A stretch of 64,000 nt of DNA from Cupriavidus basilensis OR16 (GCF_000243095.1 NZ_AHJE01000017.1:116087-180086), one strand, 5' to 3'. Shown: positions 17,623-27,361, counted from the stretch's first letter. The notes: generated from the sequence alone by a model not told the origin. Program-made: numbers and translations.

Positions 17623-18549
17623 TTACTTGGCGCCGCCCTTGGCGATCTCATGGTTGGACATGATCTCGATGGCGCGGCACAGCGCCGAGTGATCCTGCTT
17701 GCCAAGGCCGTTGGCGGCGCAGGTGTTGAACAGCTCCTGCGCGGTGGCGGTGTTCGGCAGGGCCACGCCCAGCGCCTTGGCGCCTTGCAGCGCAAGGTTC
17801 AGGTCCTTCTGGTGCAGCTCGATGCGGAAGCCCGGCTCGAAGGTGCGCTTGACCATGCGTTCGCCGTGCACTTCCAGGATGCGCGAAGCCGCGAAGCCGC
17901 CCATCAGCGCCTGGCGCACGCGCGCCGGATCGGCGCCCGCCTTGGAGGCGAACAACAGCGCTTCGGACACGGCCTGGATGTTCAGCGCCACGATGATCTG
18001 GTTGGCCACCTTGGTGGTCTGGCCGTCGCCGTTGCCGCCGACCAGCGTCACGTTCTTGCCCAGCAGGTCGAACAGCGGCTTGACCTCGTCGAACGATTCT
18101 TGCGGGCCGCCGACCATGATGGTCAGCGAGGCGGCCTTCGCGCCCACTTCGCCGCCGGACACCGGTGCATCCAGGTAAGCCGCGCCGAGCTTGTTGACGC
18201 GCGCGGCGAAGTCCTTGGTGGCGATCGGCGAGATCGAGCTCATGTCGACCACGATCTTGCCGTGCGCGGCGTCCTTGCCGGCGGCCTTGAGCGCGGCGGC
18301 CACGCCCTTCTCGGCGAACAGCACGGCTTCCACGTGCGGGGTGTCCGGCACCATGATCACGATGATGTCCGCGCGCTTGGCGACTTCCTCGGCGCTGGTG
18401 CAGACCGTGACGCCGGCATCGACCAGCACTTGCGGTGCGGGGTTCACGTCATGCACGAACAGCGTGTGGCCGGCCGCGCGCAGGTGGCCCGCCATCGGTG
18501 CGCCCATGATGCCCAGGCCGATAAAGCCGACGTTGCGTTGGTTTGCCAT
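17623..18549 (-). CDS. glxR: 2-hydroxy-3-oxopropionate (tartronate semialdehyde) reductase
   Basis: 308 residues of the beta-hydroxyacid dehydrogenase family. It reduces tartronate semialdehyde to D-glycerate with NAD(P)H. The dinucleotide motif GFIGLGIMGAPMAGHL is at the N-terminus, the substrate loop DAPVSGGEVGAKAASL follows near 125, and the catalytic Lys is in GQTTKVANQ near 172. GGAGACATCAC precedes the ATG. It lies between hyi and gckA in the glyoxylate operon. Confidence 0.95.
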   Translation of the reverse strand: MANQRNVGFIGLGIMGAPMAGHLRAAGHTLFVHDVNPAPQVLVDAGVTVCTSAEEVAKRADIIVIMVPDTPHVEAVLFAEKGVAAALKAAGKDAAHGKIVVDMSSISPIATKDFAARVNKLGAAYLDAPVSGGEVGAKAASLTIMVGGPQESFDEVKPLFDLLGKNVTLVGGNGDGQTTKVANQIIVALNIQAVSEALLFASKAGADPARVRQALMGGFAASRILEVHGERMVKRTFEPGFRIELHQKDLNLALQGAKALGVALPNTATAQELFNTCAANGLGKQDHSALCRAIEIMSNHEIAKGGAK

Positions 18550-18573
18550 GTGATGTCTCCTTGGTGCGATGGT

Positions 18574-18597
18574 TGAATATCTGAATATCTGAATATC
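18574..18597. repeat. 8-bp tandem repeat, three copies
   Basis: TGAATATC three times in a row, AT-rich against a GC-rich background, in the hyi-glxR gap. A shorter repeat (CTTGTGG twice) follows at about 18611-18624. Confidence 0.9.
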
Positions 18598-18640
18598 TGT
18601 TTGCTGATGACTTGTGGCTTGTGGCTTTGCGGCTGCGTGC

Positions 18641-19423
18641 TTACTGCACGCCGTGCGCGGCGCGCCAGCCCAGGCCTTCGGTCGTCGTCGTGCGCGGCTT
18701 GTACTCGCAGCCGATCCAGCCGTCGTAGCCGATCTGGTCGAGCCACTGGAACAGGAAGTGGTAGTTCAGCTCGCCGGTGCCCGGCTCATTGCGGCCCGGG
18801 TTGTCAGCCAGCTGCACGTGCTTGATCTTCGGCAGGTGCGTTTTCAGCGTGGCGGCGATTTCGCCTTCCATGCGCTGCATGTGATAGATGTCGTACTGCA
18901 CGTAGAGGTTGGGCGCGTTGACCTGTGCGATCAGGTCCAGCGCCTGCTGCGTGCGCGACAGGAAGAAGCCGGGAATGTCGAAGGTGTTGATCGGCTCGAC
19001 CAGCAGATCGATCTGCTCGGCGGCGAGCGCCTGCGAGGCGAAGCGCAGGTTTTCCACCAGCGTTTCCTGTGCCTGCTCATGCTTGACGTTCTGCGGCTGG
19101 ATGCCGACCAGGCAATTCAGCTGGCGCACGCCAAGCACCTTGGCGTACTTGATCGCCTCGCCGACGCCGTCCTGGAATTCGCTCACACGGTCCGGGTGGC
19201 AGGCAATGCCGCGCTCGCCCGCTTCCCATTTGCCGGCCGGCAGGTTGTGCAGCACCAGGTCGAGCTGGAAGCGGTTGAGCCGGTCGGCGATCTGGTCGGC
19301 GTGAAAGGCGTAGGGGAAGAGGAACTCCACGCCGCGGAAGCCCGCGCGCGCGGCGGCTTCAAAGCGCTCGAGGAAGGCCACTTCGTTGAACAGCATGGTC
19401 AGGTTGGCGGCAAGTTTTGGCAT
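18641..19423 (-). CDS. hyi: Hydroxypyruvate isomerase
   Basis: 260 residues, family length. It interconverts hydroxypyruvate and tartronate semialdehyde. AP-endonuclease-2-type TIM barrel, starting MPKLAANLTMLFNEVAFLER; metal-site segments include VEPINTFDIPGFF and YDIYHMQRMEGE. GGAGAC lies just before the start. It follows gcl in the same direction, with about 120 bp between them. Confidence 0.94.
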   Translation of the reverse strand: MPKLAANLTMLFNEVAFLERFEAAARAGFRGVEFLFPYAFHADQIADRLNRFQLDLVLHNLPAGKWEAGERGIACHPDRVSEFQDGVGEAIKYAKVLGVRQLNCLVGIQPQNVKHEQAQETLVENLRFASQALAAEQIDLLVEPINTFDIPGFFLSRTQQALDLIAQVNAPNLYVQYDIYHMQRMEGEIAATLKTHLPKIKHVQLADNPGRNEPGTGELNYHFLFQWLDQIGYDGWIGCEYKPRTTTTEGLGWRAAHGVQ

Positions 19424-19544
19424 GGATGTCTCCGGATGACTTGTCTTGTGATTCCGCTCGCGCGGATGTGGTGTCGGGGGGGCGCGGTAAGAGGTGCAGC
19501 GAAGCGCGCGGGCTCATGGCCCGCGCTTGTCAGCCTGCGTTTGC

Positions 19545-21170
19545 TTACGCCGTTTCCGTTTCTTCCTTGAGGATGGCTTCCTCGATGTCCTCGATCGGCT
19601 CGAACTCGTTGATGTTGTCGATCTCGGTACCCATCGCGATATTGGTCACGCGCTCCAGGATCACCTCGACCACCACTGGCACCGAGAACTCGGCCATCAG
19701 GTCGCGCGCTTCGGCAAAGGCCGGCGCGATGTCTTCCGGCTTGAACACGCGGATCGCCTTGCAACCCAGGCCTTCCACCACCTTCACGTGGTCCACGCCG
19801 TAGCCGTTGAGCTCGGGCGAGTTGACGTTGTCGAAGGCCAGCTGCACGCAGTAGTCCATCTCGAAATTGCGCTGCGCCTGGCGGATCAGCCGATTCCGGC
19901 GAGGCCACCTTCACGCCGATCGCGGCGGGAATGGTCCAGCCCGCGGTTCGTTGACCGACAGGAACTGCGCGGCCGCGATCTGCGACAGGCCGATGGTGGA
20001 GACGTAACGCACATCGCGCGGGAAGTACTGGTTCATCTCGCGGTACACGCGTTGCGGCTTGACCGGCACGTTGTCGAAATCGCTCTTGCGCTGCATGGTG
20101 CGGCGGCGCTTTTGCACGTCCGCCACCCAGCTCTTGCGGCACGGCAGGCGGCCAGCCATCTTCATTTCACGCGCCACTTCCACGAACTGCTCCAGCGCGG
20201 CCTTGGCGTCGGAGACGATGCCCAGGTCCGGGCCGAACACGCGGCCGATCTGGGTGGGCTCGATATCCACGTGCACGAACTTGCGGCCCTTGGTGTAGAC
20301 CTCGACGCTGCCGGTGTGGCGGTTGGCCCAGCGGTTGCCGATGCCGAGCACGAAGTCCGAGGCCAGCATCGTGGCGTTGCCATAGCGGTGCGACGTCTGC
20401 AGGCCCACCATGCCGGCTTGCAGCGGGTGGTCGTCGGCCAGCACGCCCCAGCCCATCAGCGTGGGGACCACCGGCACGTTGACCAGCTCGGCGAATTCCA
20501 CCAGCAGCTCGGCCGCGTCGGCGTTGATCACGCCGCCGCCGCACACGATCAGCGGGCGCTCGGCCGCGTTGAGCATGGCGATGGCCTTCTCGATCTGCGG
20601 GCGCGAGGCAACCGGCTTGTACGGGGCGAGCGGCTGGTAGGTTTCGGGATCGAACTCGATCTCGGCCACTTGCACGTCGAACGGCAGGTCGATCAGCACC
20701 GGACCCGGGCGGCCCGAGCGCATCAGGTGGAAGGCTTGCTGGAACACTTGCGGGACCAGCGCCGGCTCGCGCACGGTCACGGCCCACTTGGTCACCGGCT
20801 TGGCGATCGATTCAATGTCGACGGCCTGGAAGTCTTCCTTGTACAGGCGCGCACGCGGCGCCTGGCCGGTGATGCAGAGAATGGGGATGGAGTCGGCCCA
20901 GGCCGAGTACAGGCCGGTGATCATGTCGGTGCCGGCCGGGCCCGAGGTGCCGATGCACACGCCGATGTTGCCTGCCTCGGCACGGGTGTAGCCTTCGGCC
21001 ATGTGCGAGGCGCCTTCCACGTGGCGGGCCAGGAAGTGGTCGATGGTGCCGGCCCGACGCATGGCCGAGTAGAACGGGTTGATGGCGGCGCCGGGCACGC
21101 CGAACGCGGTGGTGATACCTTCTTTTTCCAGCACGGCGATGGCCGCGTCAACTGCTCTCATCTTCGGCAT
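19545..21170 (-). pseudogene. gcl: Glyoxylate carboligase, interrupted by two short deletions
   Basis: The intact gene makes tartronate semialdehyde and CO2 from two glyoxylates using ThDP. The N-terminal ~410 residues ([20 protein letters not shown] to [15 protein letters not shown]) are normal. A segment [16 protein letters not shown] follows in another frame, and the last ~110 residues ([18 protein letters not shown] onward) return to the first frame. The breaks lie at about 19938-19945 and 19888-19897. The joined length is about 50 residues short of the ~591 typical for Gcl, and the missing part holds the ThDP/Mg-binding GDYDFQF...NNSYLG stretch. As assembled, translation stops early and the enzyme would be dead. 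GGAGAC supports the start. First gene of the operon. Confidence 0.88.
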
Positions 21171-21528
21171 GTCTGTCTCCAATCGTTGATGCGATGTTTT
21201 GTGAATGGCTATGGATGGCTGCGAATCACTGTTGGAGCCCATGCTATTCCCGCAAGCGGGTTGGGATAAAGAGAAGGGAGATCAGTTGATTCGATACCTG
21301 CGATATCGAATAAGGGCGGCCGAGGTCGAAAACACGGTCGTCCGACACGGTCCCGCGAGCGTCATTGAACTACGTTGTGTGACGGCAACGATACGTGGGA
21401 AATTGCAGGAAAAGCCCGCCCGGCGGCCCCGGTGCGCACCCTGCGGCCCGCTAAATGGCGACAATGCAGGGGTATTGCGCTAGTGCCCGGACACGGCGCA
21501 GGAACCACCCATTGCCAACCGAACCGCC
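21171..21528. promoter_or_regulatory. gcl upstream region with a dyad operator
   Basis: 358 bp without a gene. A perfect 8-bp-arm inverted repeat ATTCGATA-(7)-TATCGAAT lies at 21289-21311, about 120 bp before gcl. It is a plausible binding site for the operon's regulator. No regulator gene is adjacent and I cannot place -35/-10 boxes with confidence. Confidence 0.55.
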
Positions 21529-22380
21529 ATGCTTACCAGGCTCCCCCCCACCCGCGAACTGCTCGACGCGCTCAAGCGGAAGCCGCCCGCCGTATCCGAT
21601 ACCGCCGGTTCGCCAGCGCCCGCCATGAACCTGATGCGGCTGCAGCGGGGCCTGCTGGCGCTGTTCTGGGCTAGTTCGGTGGCCGCGCTGCTGGTGACCG
21701 GGGCGGTGCTGTACACCAAGTACCAAATCAAGCAGACGCCGGCGCCATGGCTGGCGCGGCTGGTCTATAGCCTGCTGAGCGGCAGCGTGGCGGGGCTGGC
21801 GGCGCTGCTGCTCACGCACCTGCCGGCGCTCGCGCGCCGGCTGCGCGATCCGCTCGGGGCCTTGGCCGAGCAGGTCGACCGGCACGATGAGGCGGAGAAC
21901 GCGCTGCTGCGCTTGCTGGCGCGCGTCCCCGCCCAGGCGCTGCGCGCCAGGGCGCGGCGGGTGGACGCGCAGTTACGGATGTGGGAGGGCATGGCAAAGA
22001 CGATCGGTTTGCTGATCGCGGTGAGCCCGGCCGCGCTGGTGCTGGTCACGGGCCTGTTCGAGTTGCCGCGCAAGGGCGGCAGCCTGCTGCCGCTGCTGTT
22101 GCTATACGGCCTTGTCTTCGTCTCGGGCGCGGCGCTGGCGGTGTTCGTGCAATTGCAGGTCAGCCGGCCGTTGCGCCGGCTTGCCTATGTGCTGGGCGAA
22201 GCGGCGGAAATCAGCGCGCAGTTGGGGAAAGCGCCCGCAGCCGCGGTGCCATCGCCGGCGCCGGTTCCGCCAGAAGTTCGCCAGCCAGGCACGCTCGGGG
22301 AGGCACCGCAAGCAGATGACGCCGCGCATGCGGACCACGCAGCGGCGGGTCCGCCCACGCTGTCTCAGCCCGCCAGGTAG
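21529..22380 (+). CDS. Hypothetical membrane protein
   Basis: 283 residues. A 35-residue basic/polar N-terminus, then four hydrophobic helices (about 40-62, 77-98, 163-183 and 188-209) arranged as two pairs around a charged, probably cytoplasmic helix-rich segment (100-160). The Pro/Ala-rich tail looks disordered. The arrangement vaguely resembles sensor proteins without their catalytic part, but I recognise no family. The ribosome site is weak. Its last 16 bp overlap the convergent peptidase gene. Confidence 0.6.
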   Translation: MLTRLPPTRELLDALKRKPPAVSDTAGSPAPAMNLMRLQRGLLALFWASSVAALLVTGAVLYTKYQIKQTPAPWLARLVYSLLSGSVAGLAALLLTHLPALARRLRDPLGALAEQVDRHDEAENALLRLLARVPAQALRARARRVDAQLRMWEGMAKTIGLLIAVSPAALVLVTGLFELPRKGGSLLPLLLLYGLVFVSGAALAVFVQLQVSRPLRRLAYVLGEAAEISAQLGKAPAAAVPSPAPVPPEVRQPGTLGEAPQADDAAHADHAAAGPPTLSQPAR

Positions 22381-23576
22381 GTCTGGGCCAGCCGGACCCA
22401 GCAGGCCGCGCCCAGCGGCAGCACCTGATCGTTGAAGTCGTAGCCCGGGTTGTGCACCATGCAGCCGCCGAACTCGCCTTCGCCGTTGCCCAGGATCAGG
22501 TAGCAGCCCGGCACCTCGTTGAGCATCCACGCAAAGTCCTCGCTGCCGTTCAGGCCCTTGGGGGCTTGCGTCACGACCTGGTCGGCGCCGACCAGGTCAG
22601 CGCAAACCTGCTGCGCCAGCGTGGTTTCGGCCTGCGTGTTGACCATCGGCGGCGTCAGCTGGCGATAGTCGATGTGGGCCTCGACGCCGTGCGCCTGCGC
22701 GGTCAGGCTGACGATCTCGCGAATGCGCTGCTCCACCAGCGCACGCGTCTCCGGGCGCGCCGCGCGCACATTCAGGCCCAGCGTGACCGATTCCGGAATC
22801 ACGTTGTGCGTGGCGCCACCCCGGATAAACCCCACCGATAGCACGGCCGTATCGTCCGGCGCCACATTGCGCGCCACCACCGTTTGCAGCGCTGTGACGA
22901 TAGCCGCGGACGCCGCGATCGGATCGCGCGCGCGATGCGGCATGGCGCCATGCCCGCCCACGCCCTTGATGGTCACGTCGGCCACGTCGGACGATAAGCT
23001 CACCGGGCCGGGCAGCACGCGGAAGGTGCCGGCGGGCACCCCCGGCATGTTGTGCAGGGCGAACACGGCATCGCACGGGAAACGCTCGAACAGGCCATCC
23101 TCGATCATCGCGCGCGCGCCACAGAGGTTTTCCTCGTCGGGCTGGAAGATCAGGTTGAGGGTGCCATCGAAATCGCGGCTATCCGCCAGCGCCTTGGCGG
23201 CGGCCAGCAGGATGGCGGTGTGGCCGTCATGGCCGCACGCGTGCATCTTCCCCGGAATCTTGCTGGCATACGGCAGGCCCGTAGCCTCGACGACCGGCAA
23301 CGCATCCATGTCGGCGCGAATGCCCAGGCGGCGCTGGCCGTTGCCCAGCTTCAGCTGTCCCACCACGCCGCTCTTGCCGATGCCCGTGTGCACCTCGTAG
23401 CCCCAGCTTTCCAGCAGGGTGGCCACCAGCTTGCTGGTGGCGCCGACCTCGAAGCCAAGTTCTGGCTGGGCGTGAATCTGGCGGCGGATGCCGATAAAGG
23501 TCTCGGCATCGATCTGGATCGCCGGCAGCAGGTGCGGCAGCAACTGGAAGGGCGTCAGGGTCGGTTCGCGGGTCAT
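22365..23576 (-). CDS. M20 family amidohydrolase (aminoacylase/hippurate hydrolase type)
   Basis: 403 residues. The family removes acyl groups from N-acylated amino acids using two metal ions. Ligand motifs are clear: IRADMDALPVVEATGLPYASK, MHACGHDGHTA (residues near 105-115) and PDEENLCGARAMIEDG, with the dimerisation-domain His in GVGGHGAMPH. The carboxy-terminal NGSEDFAWML supplies another ligand. It begins four bases after the stop of the MHS transporter gene, so the two form an operon: import of an acyl-amino acid or peptide-like substrate, then hydrolysis. Exact substrate unknown. Confidence 0.9.
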   Translation of the reverse strand: MTREPTLTPFQLLPHLLPAIQIDAETFIGIRRQIHAQPELGFEVGATSKLVATLLESWGYEVHTGIGKSGVVGQLKLGNGQRRLGIRADMDALPVVEATGLPYASKIPGKMHACGHDGHTAILLAAAKALADSRDFDGTLNLIFQPDEENLCGARAMIEDGLFERFPCDAVFALHNMPGVPAGTFRVLPGPVSLSSDVADVTIKGVGGHGAMPHRARDPIAASAAIVTALQTVVARNVAPDDTAVLSVGFIRGGATHNVIPESVTLGLNVRAARPETRALVEQRIREIVSLTAQAHGVEAHIDYRQLTPPMVNTQAETTLAQQVCADLVGADQVVTQAPKGLNGSEDFAWMLNEVPGCYLILGNGEGEFGGCMVHNPGYDFNDQVLPLGAACWVRLAQTYLAG

Positions 23577-23580
23577 GTGG

Positions 23581-24933
23581 TTATCCTTTGCTGCAAGTTG
23601 GCCAGCCTGGCCAGGTGGAGGAGGGGAGCGTGAGGGGGCGACGGATGGTCAGCACCGCGAGGATGGTCACTGCGCCGCAGGCCATCATGTAGAAGGCGGG
23701 CGCCATCGGGTTGCCGGTCTTGGCCAGCATCCAGGTGACGATGAACTGGCAGGAGCCGCCGAACACCGTCACGCCCACCGCGTAGATCACCGACAGGCCG
23801 CTGGCACGCACGTTGGCCGGCAGGAGCTCCATCATCATCAGCAGCATCGGCGTGGAGCCCAGGTAGACGCTGGCGGTCAGCAGCGCGGACAGCGACAGCA
23901 CCAGCGGCACGCTCGGGTAATGGGTCATGAGCCAGAACGCGGGATAGAGGCACACCAGCGTAAAGGCCATCGAGCCCAGCACCAGCGGCTTGCGGCGCGG
24001 CATGCGGTCGGCCAGCGTGCCGGCCACCAGCGACATCACCAGACACACCACACCCGTCGCGCAGCCCGACAGCAGCGACAGCGATGGCGGCAGATGCAGC
24101 TCGCGGATCATGTAGGTGGGCATGAAATACACCACCAGATAGGTGGCGACCGTGCCGCCGATGATGGTCAGGATGCCCTTGACCACGGTGCCGCCATGCT
24201 CGCGGAACAGCGTGCCGAGCGGGCTAGGCGCGTGCGCCTCGGCCGTGTGCGTCTCGTCCAGGTGAGCGCGGATATACAGTCCCACAGGCGCAATCAGCAG
24301 GCCCAGCACGAAAGGCACGCGCCAGCCCCAGCTCTCCAGCGAAGCCTGTGGCAGCACGCCATAAAGAATGGCGGCCGTGAGCGCGCCCAGCGTCGCCGCG
24401 ATGCCCTGGCTGCCGAGTTGCCAGCTGACGCGAAAGCCGCGGCCCTTGACGCCGCCGGACTCCATCAGCATGGCGGTGGAGGCGCCAATCTCGCCGCCCA
24501 GCGAAAAGCCCTGCAGCAGGCGTCCGGCTACGATCATCACCGGCCCGAACAAGCCAGCGAACGCGTAGGTCGGGGCGAAGGCCAGGCACATCGTGCCAAT
24601 CACCATCAGCCCGATGGTCAGCGTCATCGCTGCCTTGCGGCCATGGCGGTCGGCGTAGTTGCCGATCACGAAGCCGCCCAGCGGCCGCATCACGAAGCCG
24701 ATGCCGAAGGTCGCCACCGCCAGCAGCAGCGAGCCGTATGCGCTGTCGGACGGAAAGAACAGCTTGCCGATCAGCAGCGCGAAGAAGCTGTAGACGGTGA
24801 AGTCGTACATCTCCAGCGCATTGCCGATCGAGCATGCGGCGATCAGGCGGGACTGGCTCTGGCGCGCCGGGCTTGCGGGCATGGCCAGGGAAGGGGCCAG
24901 CGAGGGCGCCGCAGGCAGGGTGGCATCGTTCAT
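23581..24933 (-). CDS. MFS transporter, metabolite:H+ symporter (MHS) type
   Basis: 450 residues with twelve predicted helices. MHS hallmarks are the early SIGNALEMYDFTVYSFFA segment and the loop motif YADRHGRKAAM between helices 2 and 3. Relatives import proline/betaine, ketoglutarate, citrate or similar acids. The start MNDATLPAAPS is used because GGAG lies 9 bp before it; a longer frame upstream has no such site. It is directly followed by the M20 hydrolase gene, and the LysR gene upstream is divergent and probably controls it. Confidence 0.9.
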   Translation of the reverse strand: MNDATLPAAPSLAPSLAMPASPARQSQSRLIAACSIGNALEMYDFTVYSFFALLIGKLFFPSDSAYGSLLLAVATFGIGFVMRPLGGFVIGNYADRHGRKAAMTLTIGLMVIGTMCLAFAPTYAFAGLFGPVMIVAGRLLQGFSLGGEIGASTAMLMESGGVKGRGFRVSWQLGSQGIAATLGALTAAILYGVLPQASLESWGWRVPFVLGLLIAPVGLYIRAHLDETHTAEAHAPSPLGTLFREHGGTVVKGILTIIGGTVATYLVVYFMPTYMIRELHLPPSLSLLSGCATGVVCLVMSLVAGTLADRMPRRKPLVLGSMAFTLVCLYPAFWLMTHYPSVPLVLSLSALLTASVYLGSTPMLLMMMELLPANVRASGLSVIYAVGVTVFGGSCQFIVTWMLAKTGNPMAPAFYMMACGAVTILAVLTIRRPLTLPSSTWPGWPTCSKG

Positions 24934-25274
24934 GTCGGTGTCTCCACGAACTGGTTGAGGGGGTGGGGGCCGTGGAGGCCGGCGTTGCCGGGCATCCATC
25001 GCGGGAAAGTGGGAACTCCCTGGCGATGAAGTATTGAGGCAAACACGGCAAGCCAAAAATCATATATTTTCATCCTGATAACCAAATGGCATCGCCGTCA
25101 TAACCACCGTTGCGCCGCTATCGGTACAAGTACCGAGAAGCCTTGTGCCGTGGGCATTCGCGGCGCAGCGCCGGGTACGCGCGGCAGTGCGGCCAACGGC
25201 GCTCGCGCACGGCGCCGGGGCCGGGTGCACCGTTGCGGGGCGCCTGGGAATACACAAAAAGGGGAAAAGCCAAG
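24934..25274. promoter_or_regulatory. Divergent region between the MHS transporter and LysR genes
   Basis: 341 bp without a gene. It holds a short AT-rich patch (about 25055-25090) and a perfect palindrome TCGGTAC-AA-GTACCGA at 25121-25136. One of these is probably the LysR binding site. Promoter boxes are not clear. Confidence 0.5.
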
Positions 25275-26213
25275 ATGAAGCTGCAGCAACTACGCATCCT
25301 GCTGGCGGTGGCCCAGCACGGCAGCATCCACGAAGCCTCGCGCAGCCTCCATGTGTCGCAGCCGGCGCTGTCCAAGGCCATCGCCGAACTGGAACGCGAA
25401 CTTGGCGTCACCCTGATGTCGCGCTCCGTGCGCGGCGTCAGCCTGACCGCCTATGGCGTGGCGCTGGTCAAGCGCGCCAGCCTGGTGGAGCAGGAGCTGC
25501 GGCATGCGCTGGAAGATATCGAAGCCATCCGCGGCCACGCCGACGCGCAGCTCAACATCGGCTTCACCGCCGTGGCCTCCAGCGGCCCGCTGCCCGACGC
25601 CATGGCCGCCTTCCGCAAGCGCTTTCCCAACGTTGCCCTGCGTGGCTTCGAGCTGCGCCCGCAACAGATCCTCGAAGGCCTGCGCGAAGGCCGGCTCGAC
25701 CTTGGGCTGATCTCCACCAACAGCGGCCCCGGCACCGGCGCCTTCCAGTGGGAACCGCTGTTCTCCACCGGGATGTCGCTGGCCGTGCGCGCCGGCCATC
25801 CGCTGCGGCGCGTGCGCCGGCTGCGGCCGCTGCTCGACGCCGACTGGCTCGTCCTCGACCCGCTCGACGACCCCGGCAGCCCGCTCGCCAGCGTGATGCG
25901 GCTGCACCGTCTCGACATGCCCAAGCGCGTGGTGCAGAGCGCCTCCAACCTGCTCGGCCTGCAGCTGGCCACGCGCACCGACCTGATCAGCATGTGGTCC
26001 GACTTCGTCTTCGACGGCACCGGCCCGCTGCGGCTCGATCCCTCGTCATTGGCGCGCCTGCCGATCAGCGACGAACTACCCGAGTTCCGCGTGTTCCTCG
26101 TCTACCGCTCGGAAGACCTGATGACCCATGCCTGCGCCGAGTTCAGCAAGGAGGTACGGCACTGCGCGCAAACGATGCCGCGAGGGCGGCCCGCGGCGCG
26201 TGTGGGCAGATGA
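25275..26213 (+). CDS. LysR-family transcriptional regulator
   Basis: 312 residues. The N-terminal winged helix MKLQQLRILLAVAQHGSIHE... with SQPALSKAIAELERELG is typical, followed by the two-lobe ligand domain. The start has an upstream AAAAGCCAAG only, but it matches the family's N-terminus; the frame before it is non-coding in character. Divergent from the transporter/M20 operon, which is its likely target. The C-terminal ~15 residues are Arg/Pro-rich and not conserved in type. Confidence 0.88.
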   Translation: MKLQQLRILLAVAQHGSIHEASRSLHVSQPALSKAIAELERELGVTLMSRSVRGVSLTAYGVALVKRASLVEQELRHALEDIEAIRGHADAQLNIGFTAVASSGPLPDAMAAFRKRFPNVALRGFELRPQQILEGLREGRLDLGLISTNSGPGTGAFQWEPLFSTGMSLAVRAGHPLRRVRRLRPLLDADWLVLDPLDDPGSPLASVMRLHRLDMPKRVVQSASNLLGLQLATRTDLISMWSDFVFDGTGPLRLDPSSLARLPISDELPEFRVFLVYRSEDLMTHACAEFSKEVRHCAQTMPRGRPAARVGR

Positions 26214-26443
26214 GCGCGGCGATGCCTCGTCCGGGCGCGTGGCCGGATACCGATCGCCCGCTGGCGCACGCCTGGCGGGGTGAACCCGGAAGAAGCAAGA
26301 ACCAGCGTGCTTCGGCATGGGAATGCCTGCAAGGCGTCACCTGAAGACCCCCACTCATAGCCCCGCCCAAATCGCCCCCATAGCCCCCGGCACATGCCCG
26401 GCGCCGCCAAATGCGCCACAATGACGCCCAGGAGACACACAGC

Positions 26444-27361
26444 ATGGACAAGCTAAAACAGATCGAAGCCTTTATCGCCGTCGTCGAACACGGCAGCATG
26501 GCTGCGGCCGCGCTGACGCAGGGGGTGACGCCGGTGATGATCGGGCGCCGCATCAATGCGCTGGAGGCGCGCATCGGCGTGAAGCTGCTGCACCGCTCGA
26601 CACGGCGCATCGTGGTGACGGAGCAGGGCGCGGCGTTCATGGAGCAGTGCAAGAAGGCCTTGGCGGACCTGGACCGGGCCGAGATGCTGATCGCCGAGGG
26701 CAAGCACAAGGCGACCGGCCACCTGATCGTGTCGGCCCCGGCGGCGTTCGGGCGCAAGCATGTGGCACCGCATGCGCCGGCGTTCCTGGCGGCGAATCCC
26801 GAGGTGCAGATTTCCTTCAACCTGACCGACCGCGTGGTGGACCTCGTGCGCGAGGGCTATGACGTGGGCATCCGCATCGGCGGGGCCATCGATCCGAATT
26901 TTGTTGCGATCAAGCTGGCCACCAACAAGCGTGTGGTGTGCGGCACGCCGGCTTACTTCGCGCGCAACGGCGTGCCGCAGACGCTGGACGACCTGGCGCA
27001 GCACAACTGCCTGGCGTTCAACCTGCAGGGGGGCCAGCAGCGCGGCTGGTATTTCCAGCAGGACGGCAAGACGGTGACGGTGCGCGTCAATGGCAACCTG
27101 GACTGCAACGACGGTGAGTTGCTGCATCGCTGGACCGGCGAGAGCCTGGGGCTGGGCTGGCGCTCCACCTGGGAAATCCTGCCGCAGCTGGAGAGCGGGG
27201 AGCTGATCACGGTGCTGGATGAGTACGCGCTGCCGGATTACGACATCCTGGCGGTGTACCCGCAGCAGCGTCCGGTGCCGGCAAAAATCCGTTTTTTCAT
27301 CGAGCACCTGAAGGCGGCGTTCGCGGTGCCGGGCTACTGGACCGGACGGCAAGGACGATGA
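26444..27361 (+). CDS. LysR-family transcriptional regulator
   Basis: 305 residues. Helix-turn-helix MDKLKQIEAFIAVVEHGSMAAAALTQGVTPVMIGRR and a ligand domain of the AaeR/DmlR-like subgroup (GHLIVSAPAAFGRKHVAP, DYDILAVYPQQR). GGAG lies 9 bp before the start. Its TGA overlaps the ATG of the DUF2784 gene (ATGA), so the two are translationally coupled. Nothing divergent lies beside it, so the regulated gene is unclear. Confidence 0.9.
   Translation: MDKLKQIEAFIAVVEHGSMAAAALTQGVTPVMIGRRINALEARIGVKLLHRSTRRIVVTEQGAAFMEQCKKALADLDRAEMLIAEGKHKATGHLIVSAPAAFGRKHVAPHAPAFLAANPEVQISFNLTDRVVDLVREGYDVGIRIGGAIDPNFVAIKLATNKRVVCGTPAYFARNGVPQTLDDLAQHNCLAFNLQGGQQRGWYFQQDGKTVTVRVNGNLDCNDGELLHRWTGESLGLGWRSTWEILPQLESGELITVLDEYALPDYDILAVYPQQRPVPAKIRFFIEHLKAAFAVPGYWTGRQGR

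Noticed and set aside
16221..17795. Longer start for the glycerate kinase gene
   Set aside because: The extra N-terminus lies inside glxR in another frame and through two hairpins; the family starts at MLATDSHP.
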